From positions 196,109 to 260,108 of the forward strand of contig DEBD01000037.1 in assembly GCA_002348385.1 (NCBI GenBank): DNA of 64,000 nt, given 5' to 3'. This DNA is from Gammaproteobacteria bacterium UBA2965. Lineage in GTDB: Bacteria > Pseudomonadota > Gammaproteobacteria > Pseudomonadales > Azotimanducaceae. The notes under the pieces were generated by a model. That model made no database searches. It was not told where the DNA came from and saw only the letters and a list, made by a program, of their open reading frames with translations. Position numbers and translations under genes: made by a program. Shown here one piece after another: positions 25,577-34,155 of the stretch. The first letter of the stretch is position 1; each line of letters opens with the position of its first letter.

Positions 25577-26371
25577 ATGTCCGACGTCGTCACCATAGCG
25601 GTCAGCGATCATGTCGCGCGCATCACGCTCAACCGCCCGGAAGCCATGAACTCCATGAACCCGGAACTGCGCTGGGCGCTGTCACAGCACCTCGACGAGG
25701 TGGAGCGCAACGACGATATCTGGCTTGCCGTCGTTACCGGGGCCGGAGACCGCGCTTTCTGCGCGGGCGCGGATCTCAAGCACCGCGCCCGTGAACGCGA
25801 AGCAAGCCAGGATCAACGCGACGAATGGGAACGCCTGATGGCGGAAACCACCCCTCTCACGGAGCGATGGCACTTCCCCAAGCCCGTCATCGCCCAGGTA
25901 AACGGTTTCGCGTTGGGCGGCGGCCTGGAGCTTGCACTGGCTTGCGACATCATCGTTGCCGCCGATCATGCGGAGCTTGGGCTGCCCGAGCCCAGGCGTG
26001 GGCTCATCGCCGGCGGTGTCGGGGTGCACCGCTTGCCACGCGCCATCGGCGTGAAACAGGCTATGGGCTACATGCTCACCGGCCGCCACATGTCTGCCGC
26101 GCGCGCTTTTGCGTTGGGGTTGGTCAATCAGGTGGTGGCTGCAGGCGAACTGGAGGCCGCGGTCGATGAATGGGTGGCCGACATCCTGCGTTGTGCCCCC
26201 CTGGCGGTGCGCGCGACCAAGGAAGCCGCTATGCGGGGGCTGGACCTGCCCCTGCCACAGGCGTTTTACACCCAGTACCCGGCGGAGCGAAAACGCGAGA
26301 ACAGTGCAGACACGCTGGAAGGACCCCGAGCATTCGCCGAAAAGCGCCCACCAAACTGGCAGGGCAAATAG
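25577..26371 (+). CDS. Enoyl-CoA hydratase/isomerase (crotonase family)
   Basis: 264 residues. The crotonase blocks are GAGDRAFCAGADLKHRARER (oxyanion hole), VNGFALGGGLELALACDIIV and LGLPEPRRGLIAGGVGVHRL. The last block has Glu at the catalytic position and a Gly pair where hydratases usually have the second acid, so isomerase or another crotonase activity is also possible. The ATG at 25577 follows a GGGGATCACC spacer. It acts on acyl-CoA in the cytosol and is likely part of the degradation pathway with the neighbouring MaoC dehydratases, which are on the other strand. Confidence 0.9.
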   Translation: MSDVVTIAVSDHVARITLNRPEAMNSMNPELRWALSQHLDEVERNDDIWLAVVTGAGDRAFCAGADLKHRAREREASQDQRDEWERLMAETTPLTERWHFPKPVIAQVNGFALGGGLELALACDIIVAADHAELGLPEPRRGLIAGGVGVHRLPRAIGVKQAMGYMLTGRHMSAARAFALGLVNQVVAAGELEAAVDEWVADILRCAPLAVRATKEAAMRGLDLPLPQAFYTQYPAERKRENSADTLEGPRAFAEKRPPNWQGK

Positions 26372-26374
26372 GCG

Positions 26375-26755
26375 TTACTGCGCGGGCATGCCGGGCATGG
26401 CCGGCCATTCGCTCTGGGGCTCCAGAGGCATCAGCGCTTCAATAAACGGAATGGGGTTACCGATGGACACGACGTAAACCATGCGCTCGGTCACCTCACC
26501 TTCTGCGTGCCACGCCCCTTTTGGAATCACCAACCGATCGCCCGGCTCGAGCTCAATGCGCTCACCATGCTCACCCAGCACATAGGACGACCCCTCCACC
26601 AGATAGCCGATGATGTCTTCGGGGTGGTGATGCAGCGGCAGCTCCGGTGACGGATCGGACACGTACGTGGTAGGCCAGTACCCGTTCTTGGCGATGTCGG
26701 CCATCACCTCCTCGTGGGAGCTGAAGTAAGCCTTGTCTACGGTCATCTTCGCCAT
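26375..26755 (-). CDS. Cupin domain protein
   Basis: 126 residues from ATG 26755. Both cupin motifs are present: LPLHHHPEDIIGYLVEGSSY (three His, with an acid in the expected place) and GDRLVIPKGAWHAEGEV (His). It is therefore a metal-binding single-domain cupin. The N-terminal VDKAYFSSHEEVMADIAKNG and C-terminal PQSEWPAMPGMPAQ are not diagnostic. It converges on the enoyl-CoA hydratase with a 3-bp gap. The reaction is unknown. Confidence 0.8.
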   Translation of the reverse strand: MAKMTVDKAYFSSHEEVMADIAKNGYWPTTYVSDPSPELPLHHHPEDIIGYLVEGSSYVLGEHGERIELEPGDRLVIPKGAWHAEGEVTERMVYVVSIGNPIPFIEALMPLEPQSEWPAMPGMPAQ

Positions 26756-26887
26756 AAGCGTTCTCTGCAGATGCTTTCCCGCCAACCTTAGTGTTTTGCA
26801 CCGTCGCGCGCTAGTGGGTTGCGACAGACAAAGAGGTAGCCCTGTCAGCGTTGGCTCAAATGCGCCGCGCACTCCCACCTCTAGGGT

Positions 26888-28051
26888 ATGATGCGCGGTT
26901 TCCCCCTTCGCAGGCTTGCCATGAAATCATTTCTGCTGCTGCTGCTCCTGACGCTAACCAACAGTGCTCGGGCAGCCGCCCCCGACCACCCGCCACCCCA
27001 GATGCCCGACCTGCGCGCCATGGTGGAAAGCCTCGCGGATGACGACATCGGCCTGCTGGGCAGGGTGCATTTTGCTACCCACACCAACAACTGGGACCGG
27101 TCGCGAGAGTTCTACCGCAAGCTGGGTTATACGGATGGCATGGGCGGGTTTCCGCTGACCAACACACATCAGATGGCCCGCGCCCTGGGCATGTTCGATA
27201 TTTGCCAGTACGAGTTGGCGAAAGGGGAAGTGATACAGCTTGCTGGTTCGGTAAATACAGCAAACATCGATCTGCTGCAGTTCAAGGTCCCCTACCGGGA
27301 CGATCCGCCCTACGATCTACCCAACCACCTCGGCATGGCATACGCAGCGCTGCTCACCACCAACCTCGCCGCAGACATGGAATATCTCAAATCATTGAAT
27401 GTGGATTTCCTGTCGGAGCCCTACGGTATTCCCGGCGACCGCTTTGTGTTCTTCCGGGACCCAGACGGCGTCCTCTACAAGCTCATGGAGACCGCGCCAC
27501 CCCATGGTGACAAGAATGCCAATATGCACCTCATTGCCATGCCTTACATCGGCATCAACGTCAGCGACTTCGAGAAATCGCTGGCCTTCTATACCGCGCT
27601 CGGATACACCAACCACAAGCCCCTGGCGGAGACAGGCACCCTGGAAGAAGCCCGCGCGTACGGCCTGGATAAGCCGTTCCGCATCAAGGGCGCAGACATC
27701 TCTCTAGGACGGGGCGACAATCACGTGTTGCGCCTGGTGCAGTGGGTAGAGCCGTTCAATCCCGAGCCATCCTATCCACCACCCATCAACCACATCGGCA
27801 TCAATCGGATCGCTCTGATCGTCCCAGATCTCGATCGGGCAATCGCCATACTCAAAGCTCGGAACGTGGAGTTTCTATCTGAAGCCGCGCCATGCTGCTC
27901 AGGCACCGGCGAGGACGAATCCGGAATCGTTCATGCAATCGATCCCGACGGTGTGTTCGTAGAATTGGTGGGGGCCATGGCCAAGCGCCCTCCACAGCCT
28001 CAGCCGGAGGGGTGTCCGCCCCTGGAGATCAAGCTACCGCCCCAGAGCTAG
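26888..28051 (+). CDS. Exported two-domain VOC (glyoxalase-like) protein
   Basis: 387 residues. A signal peptide (MKSFLLLLLLTLTNSARAAA from the second Met at 26921) indicates export to the periplasm. Two vicinal-oxygen-chelate modules follow, starting LGRVHFATHTNNWDRSREFY and PYIGINVSDFEKSLAFYTAL. Module ends are RFVFFRDPDGVLYKLME and GIVHAIDPDGVFVELVG, with metal-ligand-like Glu in each. VOC proteins include dioxygenases and isomerases; export is unusual for such enzymes. The first ATG at 26888 would lengthen the n-region by 11 residues. It overlaps the convergent cfa-like gene by 4 bp. Confidence 0.8.
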   Translation: MMRGFPLRRLAMKSFLLLLLLTLTNSARAAAPDHPPPQMPDLRAMVESLADDDIGLLGRVHFATHTNNWDRSREFYRKLGYTDGMGGFPLTNTHQMARALGMFDICQYELAKGEVIQLAGSVNTANIDLLQFKVPYRDDPPYDLPNHLGMAYAALLTTNLAADMEYLKSLNVDFLSEPYGIPGDRFVFFRDPDGVLYKLMETAPPHGDKNANMHLIAMPYIGINVSDFEKSLAFYTALGYTNHKPLAETGTLEEARAYGLDKPFRIKGADISLGRGDNHVLRLVQWVEPFNPEPSYPPPINHIGINRIALIVPDLDRAIAILKARNVEFLSEAAPCCSGTGEDESGIVHAIDPDGVFVELVGAMAKRPPQPQPEGCPPLEIKLPPQS

Positions 28052-29310
28052 CCGTCCTGCTCGCGATTCGGCTCGTTGCGGCTGGCCGCAATGGAGCGCA
28101 GGCTGTGGTTCGCCACCTTGGCTGATGACTCGAACGACTCGGATTCATATTGGTAGTCACGGGTGGTCGGCACGGAAAACTTGTCTTTGGCAAGCAGCCA
28201 GTGGTGTACCACCAGGTCACCGACTTCGAATGCGGTCTGAGACACCACCAGATAGAACTCCCACATGCGGCAGAATCGCTCGCCCTTGCTCGCAGCGAAG
28301 CTCGCGCGCTCGTTGTGAAATCGGCGATGCCACTCTTTCAGCGTGATCGCATAGTGCCCGCGCAGCACCTCCACATCGGCGGAGCTCAAACCGGTGCGTT
28401 CCACAGCATTGGCCACATCCGACATGGATGGAATATAGCCTCCGGGGAACACGTGACGCCGAATCCATGCATTGGTCGGGGCGGGACGCCCCTCGCTGGC
28501 AATGGTGTGTACCAAAGCAATACCGTCCGGCGCCAACAGCGCCTTTACGGCACCGAAAAAACGGCGAAAGTTACGGCGCCCCACGTGCTCGAACATGCCG
28601 ACCGACACGATGCGATCGTACGTCGCATGGTGATTTCGGTAATCCTCGAGATGAAACTGCACCTTGTCTGACAAGCCGCGGGCCGCGGCTGCTTCACGAG
28701 CCACGCGCAGTTGCTCGGAGGACAACGTGATCCCCACCACCGATACGCCGAAGTGTTCTGCCAGGTGCAGCGCAAGGCTCCCCCAGCCCGAGCCGATATC
28801 CAGCACCTTCTGTCCCGGCTGCAGACTCAGTTTGGCAGCGATGTGGTTCGCCTTGGCCTGCTGGGCAGCTTCCAGGCTTATATCCGGCTCACGGAAGTAG
28901 GCGCAGGAGTAGTGCATCTCTCGATCAAGGCAGGCCCGGAACAGCGGCTCGTCCATATCGTAATGGTGGCTTGCGTTACGCCGACTTGCAGCGAGGCTGT
29001 TCCAAGACACGAGCGCGCTCGCCAGCCTTCTATGCCAGCCGTCCGAGCGTAGCTGCGGCTCCAGATTAATCCTCAACAGCGTGAGCAACGCATGCAACGT
29101 GGTACCTTCCGCAACGTCCCACTCACCATTGAGATAGGTTTCGCCCAGATTGAGCTCCGGGTTGCGGAGAATCTTCCCCAGCACGAAAGGCGTACGCAGA
29201 TGCCACGTGGCGCTCGGCTCGCCCGCCCCGAATACGCGTCGCCTGTCTTTGTGGTCGACGATCGTGAGCTCTCCGTGTCGAACGAAGCGCTCGAAGAGCC
29301 CAAAGTCCAT
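28048..29310 (-). CDS. Cyclopropane-fatty-acyl-phospholipid synthase family methyltransferase
   Basis: 420 residues. The N-terminal lipid-binding part precedes HHYDMDEPLFRACLDREMHY, and the hallmark is FREPDISLEAAQQAK. The SAM-binding loop is VLDIGSGWGSLALHLAEHFG, and GMFEHVGRRNFRRFFGAVKA with FPGGYIPSMSD are conserved in Cfa. The enzyme transfers a methylene or methyl group from SAM to double bonds of membrane phospholipid acyl chains. It stands alone, convergent with the VOC gene. The 5' region before 29310 should hold its promoter. Confidence 0.92.
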   Translation of the reverse strand: MDFGLFERFVRHGELTIVDHKDRRRVFGAGEPSATWHLRTPFVLGKILRNPELNLGETYLNGEWDVAEGTTLHALLTLLRINLEPQLRSDGWHRRLASALVSWNSLAASRRNASHHYDMDEPLFRACLDREMHYSCAYFREPDISLEAAQQAKANHIAAKLSLQPGQKVLDIGSGWGSLALHLAEHFGVSVVGITLSSEQLRVAREAAAARGLSDKVQFHLEDYRNHHATYDRIVSVGMFEHVGRRNFRRFFGAVKALLAPDGIALVHTIASEGRPAPTNAWIRRHVFPGGYIPSMSDVANAVERTGLSSADVEVLRGHYAITLKEWHRRFHNERASFAASKGERFCRMWEFYLVVSQTAFEVGDLVVHHWLLAKDKFSVPTTRDYQYESESFESSAKVANHSLRSIAASRNEPNREQDG

Positions 29311-29455
29311 GTCCCCCTCCCTTCAATCAGGAGTGTTCTAGCGTGAATTTAGCTCTCCCCCATCAGAACTTCCAGTCGTTCAGCTAGCTTTCAGGTTGGC
29401 TTGGCAATATGGGCAGCAACGCCAATTCCGGCGCTAGAATAGGTTGCAGGCAACC

Positions 29456-29830
29456 ATGAAATCTCATCAATTTTCCACGTTGTTGGCAGGGTTGTTAGTG
29501 TTTGTCGCGATTACACCAGAGGCAAACGCACTGTCCAGCACAAGCAATGAAGATTCTATCCGGGTAGGCGCCTACGGTAGCGTGAGTAACTGGCGGGCCG
29601 TGGCGCGCGACCAGCTGATCATCTGGAACGGTCCGTCGCGAGCCTATCTGGTAAAAGTCTGGCGGCCTTATGCCAACAGTCTTCGCAACAGTGAGACCAT
29701 CGGCATCACCCGCACCAACGGACGAATCACCAAGTTCGACAGCATCCTTGTTCGCGGACAGAAGCTGCCAATCAAGTTCATCCAGCGAATCGATCCGCAG
29801 GTCGCCAAGGCCATGCGTTATCGCACATAG
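29456..29830 (+). CDS. Small exported protein of the DUF6491 type
   Basis: 124 residues from ATG 29456. The signal peptide ends in PEANA. The mature part SVSNWRAVARDQLIIWNGPS, followed by RAYLVKVWRPYANSLRNSET and ILVRGQKLPIKFIQRIDPQV, matches the pattern of DUF6491, in which such short periplasmic proteins carry WR..d...l.i......YLv. Its function is unknown. An upstream ATG at 29444 would add four residues. Confidence 0.7.
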   Translation: MKSHQFSTLLAGLLVFVAITPEANALSSTSNEDSIRVGAYGSVSNWRAVARDQLIIWNGPSRAYLVKVWRPYANSLRNSETIGITRTNGRITKFDSILVRGQKLPIKFIQRIDPQVAKAMRYRT

Positions 29831-29967
29831 CGCCCACAGACCCTTAATCAATATCAGGTCGCGCGGCCCTCACTCACTAACGGTTCGGGCCCTTGCATGC
29901 CGGCCAGCTTGCGCGCCAGAAGCATCTGTGAAATGGTCCAGAACGTTTCAACCACCATCGGCCTGCC

Positions 29968-30624
29968 TTGGACCAAACCGACAGCTATACCCTGGCACGC
30001 GCCCAACGCTACCAGGCCCACCACACCAGCTCGTTGCGTAACAAACTCACCAACTACCGCGAGCAGAACGTGCTCGCGTCTGCTCTGCGCCTCGCTGGCA
30101 ATCCAGCCAGCGTGCTGGACCTACCATGCGGCACGGGACGTTTCTGGCCGGTATTTCTGGATGGGGGCGCGAAGCGTCTCATTGCCGCGGACGGCAGCGA
30201 CGGCATGTTAGCGGTGGCTCGTGAGACGCGCGAGCAGTCCCCCGGCCGCGCCGATCTGCTGTCCACTTCTGCTTTCGCAATCGCCCTGGACGACGACGCG
30301 GTAGACTTTGCCGCATGTCTGCGCTTCTACCATCACCTTGGCAGAAGCGAAGACCGTCAACGCCTGCTGGCAGAGTTGCGCCGGGTCTCGCGCCGGCACG
30401 TGGCCATCTCCCTGTGGGTCGATGGCAATCTCGCGGGACGCCGTCGGCTGAAGAAGCCACAGCCGCCAGTCGAGCCAGGGTACGGCCGTCGCCGTTGCCG
30501 CAGGCGCTCCGAGGTAGAAGCGGAGTTCCACGATGCAGGCTTTTCCGTGCGCGCCCATTTCGACTTATGGCCCTTCATCCACATGTGGCGTCTGTATCTG
30601 CTCGAGCGCGACGGTGCCGGCTAG
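29968..30624 (+). CDS. SAM-dependent methyltransferase (class I)
   Basis: 218 residues. Motif I is VLDLPCGTGRFWPVFLDGGA, followed by IAADGSDGMLAVARE and the post-motif VDFAACLRFYHHLGRSEDRQ, where an HH replaces the usual acidic pair. A basic stretch RRRLKKPQP...GYGRRRCRRR lies before the C-terminus. Only a TTG start (29968) is available and no good Shine-Dalgarno site is visible, so the start is uncertain. Its end overlaps the next gene by about 11 bp. The pair with a WaaP-like kinase suggests action on lipid A/LPS or a related envelope molecule (inference). Confidence 0.78.
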   Translation: MDQTDSYTLARAQRYQAHHTSSLRNKLTNYREQNVLASALRLAGNPASVLDLPCGTGRFWPVFLDGGAKRLIAADGSDGMLAVARETREQSPGRADLLSTSAFAIALDDDAVDFAACLRFYHHLGRSEDRQRLLAELRRVSRRHVAISLWVDGNLAGRRRLKKPQPPVEPGYGRRRCRRRSEVEAEFHDAGFSVRAHFDLWPFIHMWRLYLLERDGAG

Positions 30625-31213
30625 CAAACGGGAACTGATCTCCACGCAGACCCGCAGCGGTACTGGCCTCAGCACCGTGCACATGGAGGAGGCCAGCCAA
30701 TGGGGCGGCCCGCCCGGAAAGCGCGCCTACGTGAAGCGCCAGAGCGACTACTACTGCCGACCGGCCTGGCGCCTGTGGCGCCGCACGGCGCTGGTCACCC
30801 GGGAACACCGGGCCCTCAGGGCATGCCAGGCACTCGGGATAAACGTCCCGCCGATCCTGCACTACCAGGCCATCGGCAATCAGGCCACCCTGGTCGTGGA
30901 GGAGTTGGCTGATACGGTGCCCCTTGATTCGGCGTTGCACGAATTTCCGGCTCGCCGAACGCAAATTCTGGACACCCTGGGTAGGGCACTGTCGCGCCTG
31001 CACGGCGCGGGCTGGTACCACGGCGCGCTGTACGCGCACCACATTCTTGTGGGCCACTCACCGGAGAGCAACGTGTGGCTCATCGACTTCGAGAAAGCAC
31101 GCCGTTCGCGCCGGCGTCGCCGGGAAGATCTGCGACGACTCTGGCGCCACAACCGCTATCTGAGCGCCGAAGACCGCAATGCGGTGATGTCGGGATATCG
31201 CGCGCGGAACTAG
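30614..31213 (+). CDS. Lipopolysaccharide kinase (Kdo/WaaP)-like protein
   Basis: About 199 residues from GTG 30614, which lies 11 bp inside the methyltransferase gene; the frame is open further upstream. Kinase-fold features are AYVKRQS (ATP-site Lys), LTREHRAL-like ALVTREHRALRACQALGINV, EELADTVPLD, LHGAGWYHGALYAHHIL and VWLIDFEKARRSRRRRREDL with the metal-binding DFE. These correspond to the WaaP/Kdo kinase family, which phosphorylates the LPS inner core at the inner membrane. The His-rich catalytic loop differs from the canonical HRD. It pairs with the methyltransferase gene. Confidence 0.78.
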   Translation: MPASKRELISTQTRSGTGLSTVHMEEASQWGGPPGKRAYVKRQSDYYCRPAWRLWRRTALVTREHRALRACQALGINVPPILHYQAIGNQATLVVEELADTVPLDSALHEFPARRTQILDTLGRALSRLHGAGWYHGALYAHHILVGHSPESNVWLIDFEKARRSRRRRREDLRRLWRHNRYLSAEDRNAVMSGYRARN

Positions 31214-31509
31214 CGCCCTGCCCAAGTCAAAACAGGCCCCATTTACCACGCTTGGCGAGTGGAACCCCCTAATCTAACCTGCTGGGATACGCGGAATGCT
31301 TTTCGCAACTGCCATAAATTCGAACTGGCTGATTCCCGCTCCCGCGCTCGCCCGCACGTTGTCCCGGCGTGCGTATTACCTCAGCGTGATGCTCACCGAC
31401 CGCGGCTCCCATGTCCAAGTCCTCCGCCTGACTCCACTTCAGGTGCTGCAGTAAGTCTGCATAGATGGGAACATAATCGACCGAACGATCAGAAAAGCGG
31501 ATAGCAACC

Positions 31510-31827
31510 ATGTCAGACGAACTCGCCCCCATCGCCACAGAGATCATCTACGAGGACGAACATGTCAGGGTATGGAATCAGGTGGTTCCCGCTGGCGGGC
31601 GCATCGAAAAGCACGAACACACCCACGACTACTTTCTGGTGAACGTCACCGGCGCCGGCCCCATCGACGTGACCTTTCACGATGGCACCGGTGGAGACTT
31701 CGGCGCGCACACGAGCTTCGTCCCAAGGCCCGGTAGAGCCGACTATATTCCCAGGGGCCATGTCGAGACGGCCCACAACCGCGGCGACGAGTACCGGGCC
31801 ATTCTGGTCGAGCTGAAGCGCTCCTGA
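31510..31827 (+). CDS. Cupin domain protein
   Basis: 105 residues. The first motif is GGRIEKHEHTHDYFLVNVTG with three His, and the second part YIPRGHVETAHNRGDEYRAI supplies the last His. The all-beta small protein resembles cysteine-dioxygenase-like or anti-sigma-type cupins, without specific assignment. Its stop overlaps the ATG of the broken haemoglobin gene by one base (TGATG at 31825-31829), so the two genes were once translationally coupled. Confidence 0.78.
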   Translation: MSDELAPIATEIIYEDEHVRVWNQVVPAGGRIEKHEHTHDYFLVNVTGAGPIDVTFHDGTGGDFGAHTSFVPRPGRADYIPRGHVETAHNRGDEYRAILVELKRS

Positions 31828-32151
31828 TGGACAAGCCTAATGATCAGGAGCAAGCGGCTGCTTACGGCAGCGGCGTCTAGACCTATCGATCCGCTGACGT
31901 CAGGGAGGCATTGCCAGGCCGGTGGGCGCCTTCTACGACAGCATGGAACGCGACGACCGATACCGACCCATCTGGGATCTGCACCCCGACGCCAATGGTG
32001 TCTCGCATGACAAGCTAACCCGCTTGCTATGCGCGTGGATGGGTGGGCCGAGGTCCTTGCCCTGCAGGACTCTCCCGTTTCGCTGGTGTCTTATCTACTC
32101 CGGGAGTTGGCGGTGCCTGCCGAACGGATCCGGCAAACCAGACGAGTCTAG
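31827..32151 (+). pseudogene. Broken group 2 truncated haemoglobin gene
   Basis: Three frames together spell the family. Frame 1 from ATG 31827 reads MDKPNDQEQAAAYGSGV, stops at TAG 31878-31880, and continues TYRSAD. Frame 2 (about 31904-32050) reads QGGIARPVGAFYDSMERDDR, YRPIWDLHP, then LTRLLCAWMGGP. Frame 3 (32050-32151) reads EVLALQDSPVSLVSYLLREL, AVPAERIRQTRRV and a stop. These equal the N-terminus, the FYD...HP...KL..FL..W.GGP core and the C-terminus of group 2 (TrbO/TrbN-like) globins. About 25-40 residues between GGP and the last helix are missing. A nonsense codon, two frame changes and a deletion make it a pseudogene. Confidence 0.75.
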
Positions 32152-32155
32152 CCAA

Positions 32156-34147
32156 TCAGGCGGGATCGATACGCAGGATCAGTTCGTCCGCCCCAATTTG
32201 TGCATTCTCGGCTGCGGCCAACTCGCTCACGGTACCGGCCACATCGGCAAGGATCTCGTGCTGCATCTTCATGGCTTCCAGCACCGCCAGCTTGTCACCC
32301 CGTTTCACCGAGTCTCCCTCAGCTACCGATATATTGAGCAACAGCCCATGCATGGGCGCACGTATCAGTCCGTCGCCAGCAGCAGACTCCTCAGAAGCCG
32401 CGCCACCAGACACATCGACCAGGCAATGGCTTTCCCCTCCAACCGCAAGATGCAGCACTTGCGGCGACTCTTCGAGATAACAAACACGCACAGCCTCGCC
32501 GGCAACCACCAACGTCATGGCTTCCGCCTCCTTGCTGCGCACAGCGATCTCCAAGACGTCCTCTCCAACCGAAACGAAATAAGTGTGCGCCGGTTCGCCC
32601 GGCGTGACGCGCACGATCAGGTTGCCATCGGGGTGCGCGTACTCGCGAACCGCCGTGCTGTTTCCATCGCTGGACCAATCGAGCAGTTCGGCGCTCACCG
32701 ACACCGTCTCGCGCAATGCGCGTCCTTGCGCCAAGCAGTATTGAACCACCGCGGCCACCGCCTGCACCTGGAAAGTCAGTGCCGGCGCCTGGTAGCCCGC
32801 AGCACCGTAAGCCTCGTCGATGAACGCGGTGGTGGCCGATCCGTCAGCGAAGCCCGGCTGTCGAAGCGCATCAATGAGGAAATCGCGGTTGCTGGTCACG
32901 CCGAACAGGGCGGTGTCTTCCAGAGCGCGTACCAGGCGCCGACGGGACTCGTCCCGATCGGACCCGTACGCAATGACCTTCGCCAGCATAGAATCGTAGA
33001 AGGGCGACACCTCGTCACCCGTGGCGATGCCGGCGTCTACCCGGACGCCCTCGCCGGTTGCCGGCGCCCAGCGCAGCACTGAGCCGGTGCGCGGCAGAAA
33101 GCCGCGCGCCGGGTCCTCGGCATACAACCGCACCTCCATAGCGTGCCCCGTAAGGGACACTTCAGACTGCTCGATACCGAGTGGTTCGCCCTGGGCCACG
33201 CGCAGCTGCAGCGCCACCAGATCGAGCCCGGTGATGAACTCGGTCACCGGATGCTCCACCTGCAGGCGCGTGTTCATTTCCAGAAAATAGAACTCACCGG
33301 CCGCATCCAGCAGGAACTCCACCGTGCCGGCCCCCCGATAATCAACGGCCCTGGCGGCATTCACCGCCGCTTCACCCATTGCCGCGCGCAGCTCCGGGGT
33401 CATCACGGGACATGGCGCTTCTTCGATGATTTTCTGGTGGCGGCGCTGCACCGAGCAGTCCCGCTCACCCAGATAGATGGTGTTGCCATGGGCATCGCCA
33501 AACACCTGAACTTCCACATGGCGGGGCGCGGTGATGGCCTTCTCGAGGATCAGATCCGACGAACCGAAGGCATTCTTTGCTTCCGCGCTTGCCAGCTCCA
33601 ACGCCCCGGGAAGCGCGTCGGCATCGTGCACCAAGCGCATACCCCGACCACCTCCGCCCGCTGCGGCTTTGACCATAACCGGATAGCCAATTTCCTGCGC
33701 GGCTGCGATGAAGCGGGCCTCGCCCTGATCATCGCCCTCATACCCCGGAATGCAGGGCACGTCGGAGGCGAGCATGCGCCGCTTGGCCAGGGCCTTGTCG
33801 CCCATCAGCTCGATGGCCTGCGGGCTCGGACCCACGAATATCAGCCCCGCATCTGCGACCGCTTGAGCGAACTGTGCGTTCTCCGACAGCAGGCCGTAAC
33901 CCGGGTGAATGGCCTCAGCGCCGGTGTCCAGCGCCGCCTGGATGATTCGGTCGCCGCGCAAATAGGATTGCGCTACCGGACCCGGGCCCAGCCGCACCGC
34001 ACGGTCCGCAATGCGCACGTGCGGCGCGCTCTCGTCGGCGTCGGAATGAACCGCGACCGTGCCGAGCCCCATCTCCCTGGCCGTACGCATCACGCGCACA
34101 GCAATCTCGCCGCGGTTGGCCACCAGCAGTGTGGTTATCGACTTCAT
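32156..34147 (-). CDS. Acyl-CoA carboxylase biotin-carrying subunit (biotin carboxylase + BCCP)
   Basis: 663 residues. The N-terminal biotin carboxylase/ATP-grasp domain has LLVANRGEIAVRVMRTAREM, AIHPGYGLLSENAQFA, KAAAGGGGRGMRLV, ERDCSVQRRHQKIIEEAPCP and FLEMNTRLQVEHPVTE. A middle linker domain follows. The C-terminal biotinyl domain carries LAVLEAMKMQHEI with the biotin-accepting Lys. This architecture is that of the alpha subunits of methylcrotonyl-, geranyl-, propionyl- or acetyl-CoA carboxylases. With the carboxyltransferase gene 8 bp upstream on the same strand it forms one enzyme, using ATP and bicarbonate. The exact acyl-CoA is not determinable here. Confidence 0.92.
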   Translation of the reverse strand: MKSITTLLVANRGEIAVRVMRTAREMGLGTVAVHSDADESAPHVRIADRAVRLGPGPVAQSYLRGDRIIQAALDTGAEAIHPGYGLLSENAQFAQAVADAGLIFVGPSPQAIELMGDKALAKRRMLASDVPCIPGYEGDDQGEARFIAAAQEIGYPVMVKAAAGGGGRGMRLVHDADALPGALELASAEAKNAFGSSDLILEKAITAPRHVEVQVFGDAHGNTIYLGERDCSVQRRHQKIIEEAPCPVMTPELRAAMGEAAVNAARAVDYRGAGTVEFLLDAAGEFYFLEMNTRLQVEHPVTEFITGLDLVALQLRVAQGEPLGIEQSEVSLTGHAMEVRLYAEDPARGFLPRTGSVLRWAPATGEGVRVDAGIATGDEVSPFYDSMLAKVIAYGSDRDESRRRLVRALEDTALFGVTSNRDFLIDALRQPGFADGSATTAFIDEAYGAAGYQAPALTFQVQAVAAVVQYCLAQGRALRETVSVSAELLDWSSDGNSTAVREYAHPDGNLIVRVTPGEPAHTYFVSVGEDVLEIAVRSKEAEAMTLVVAGEAVRVCYLEESPQVLHLAVGGESHCLVDVSGGAASEESAAGDGLIRAPMHGLLLNISVAEGDSVKRGDKLAVLEAMKMQHEILADVAGTVSELAAAENAQIGADELILRIDPA

Positions 34148-34155
34148 TTTGCTCC

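Noticed and set aside
31922..33082. 386-codon plus-strand open frame running from the globin remnant into the carboxylase gene
   Set aside because: Only its first 45 codons are globin-like; the rest is antisense to the biotin carboxylase subunit.
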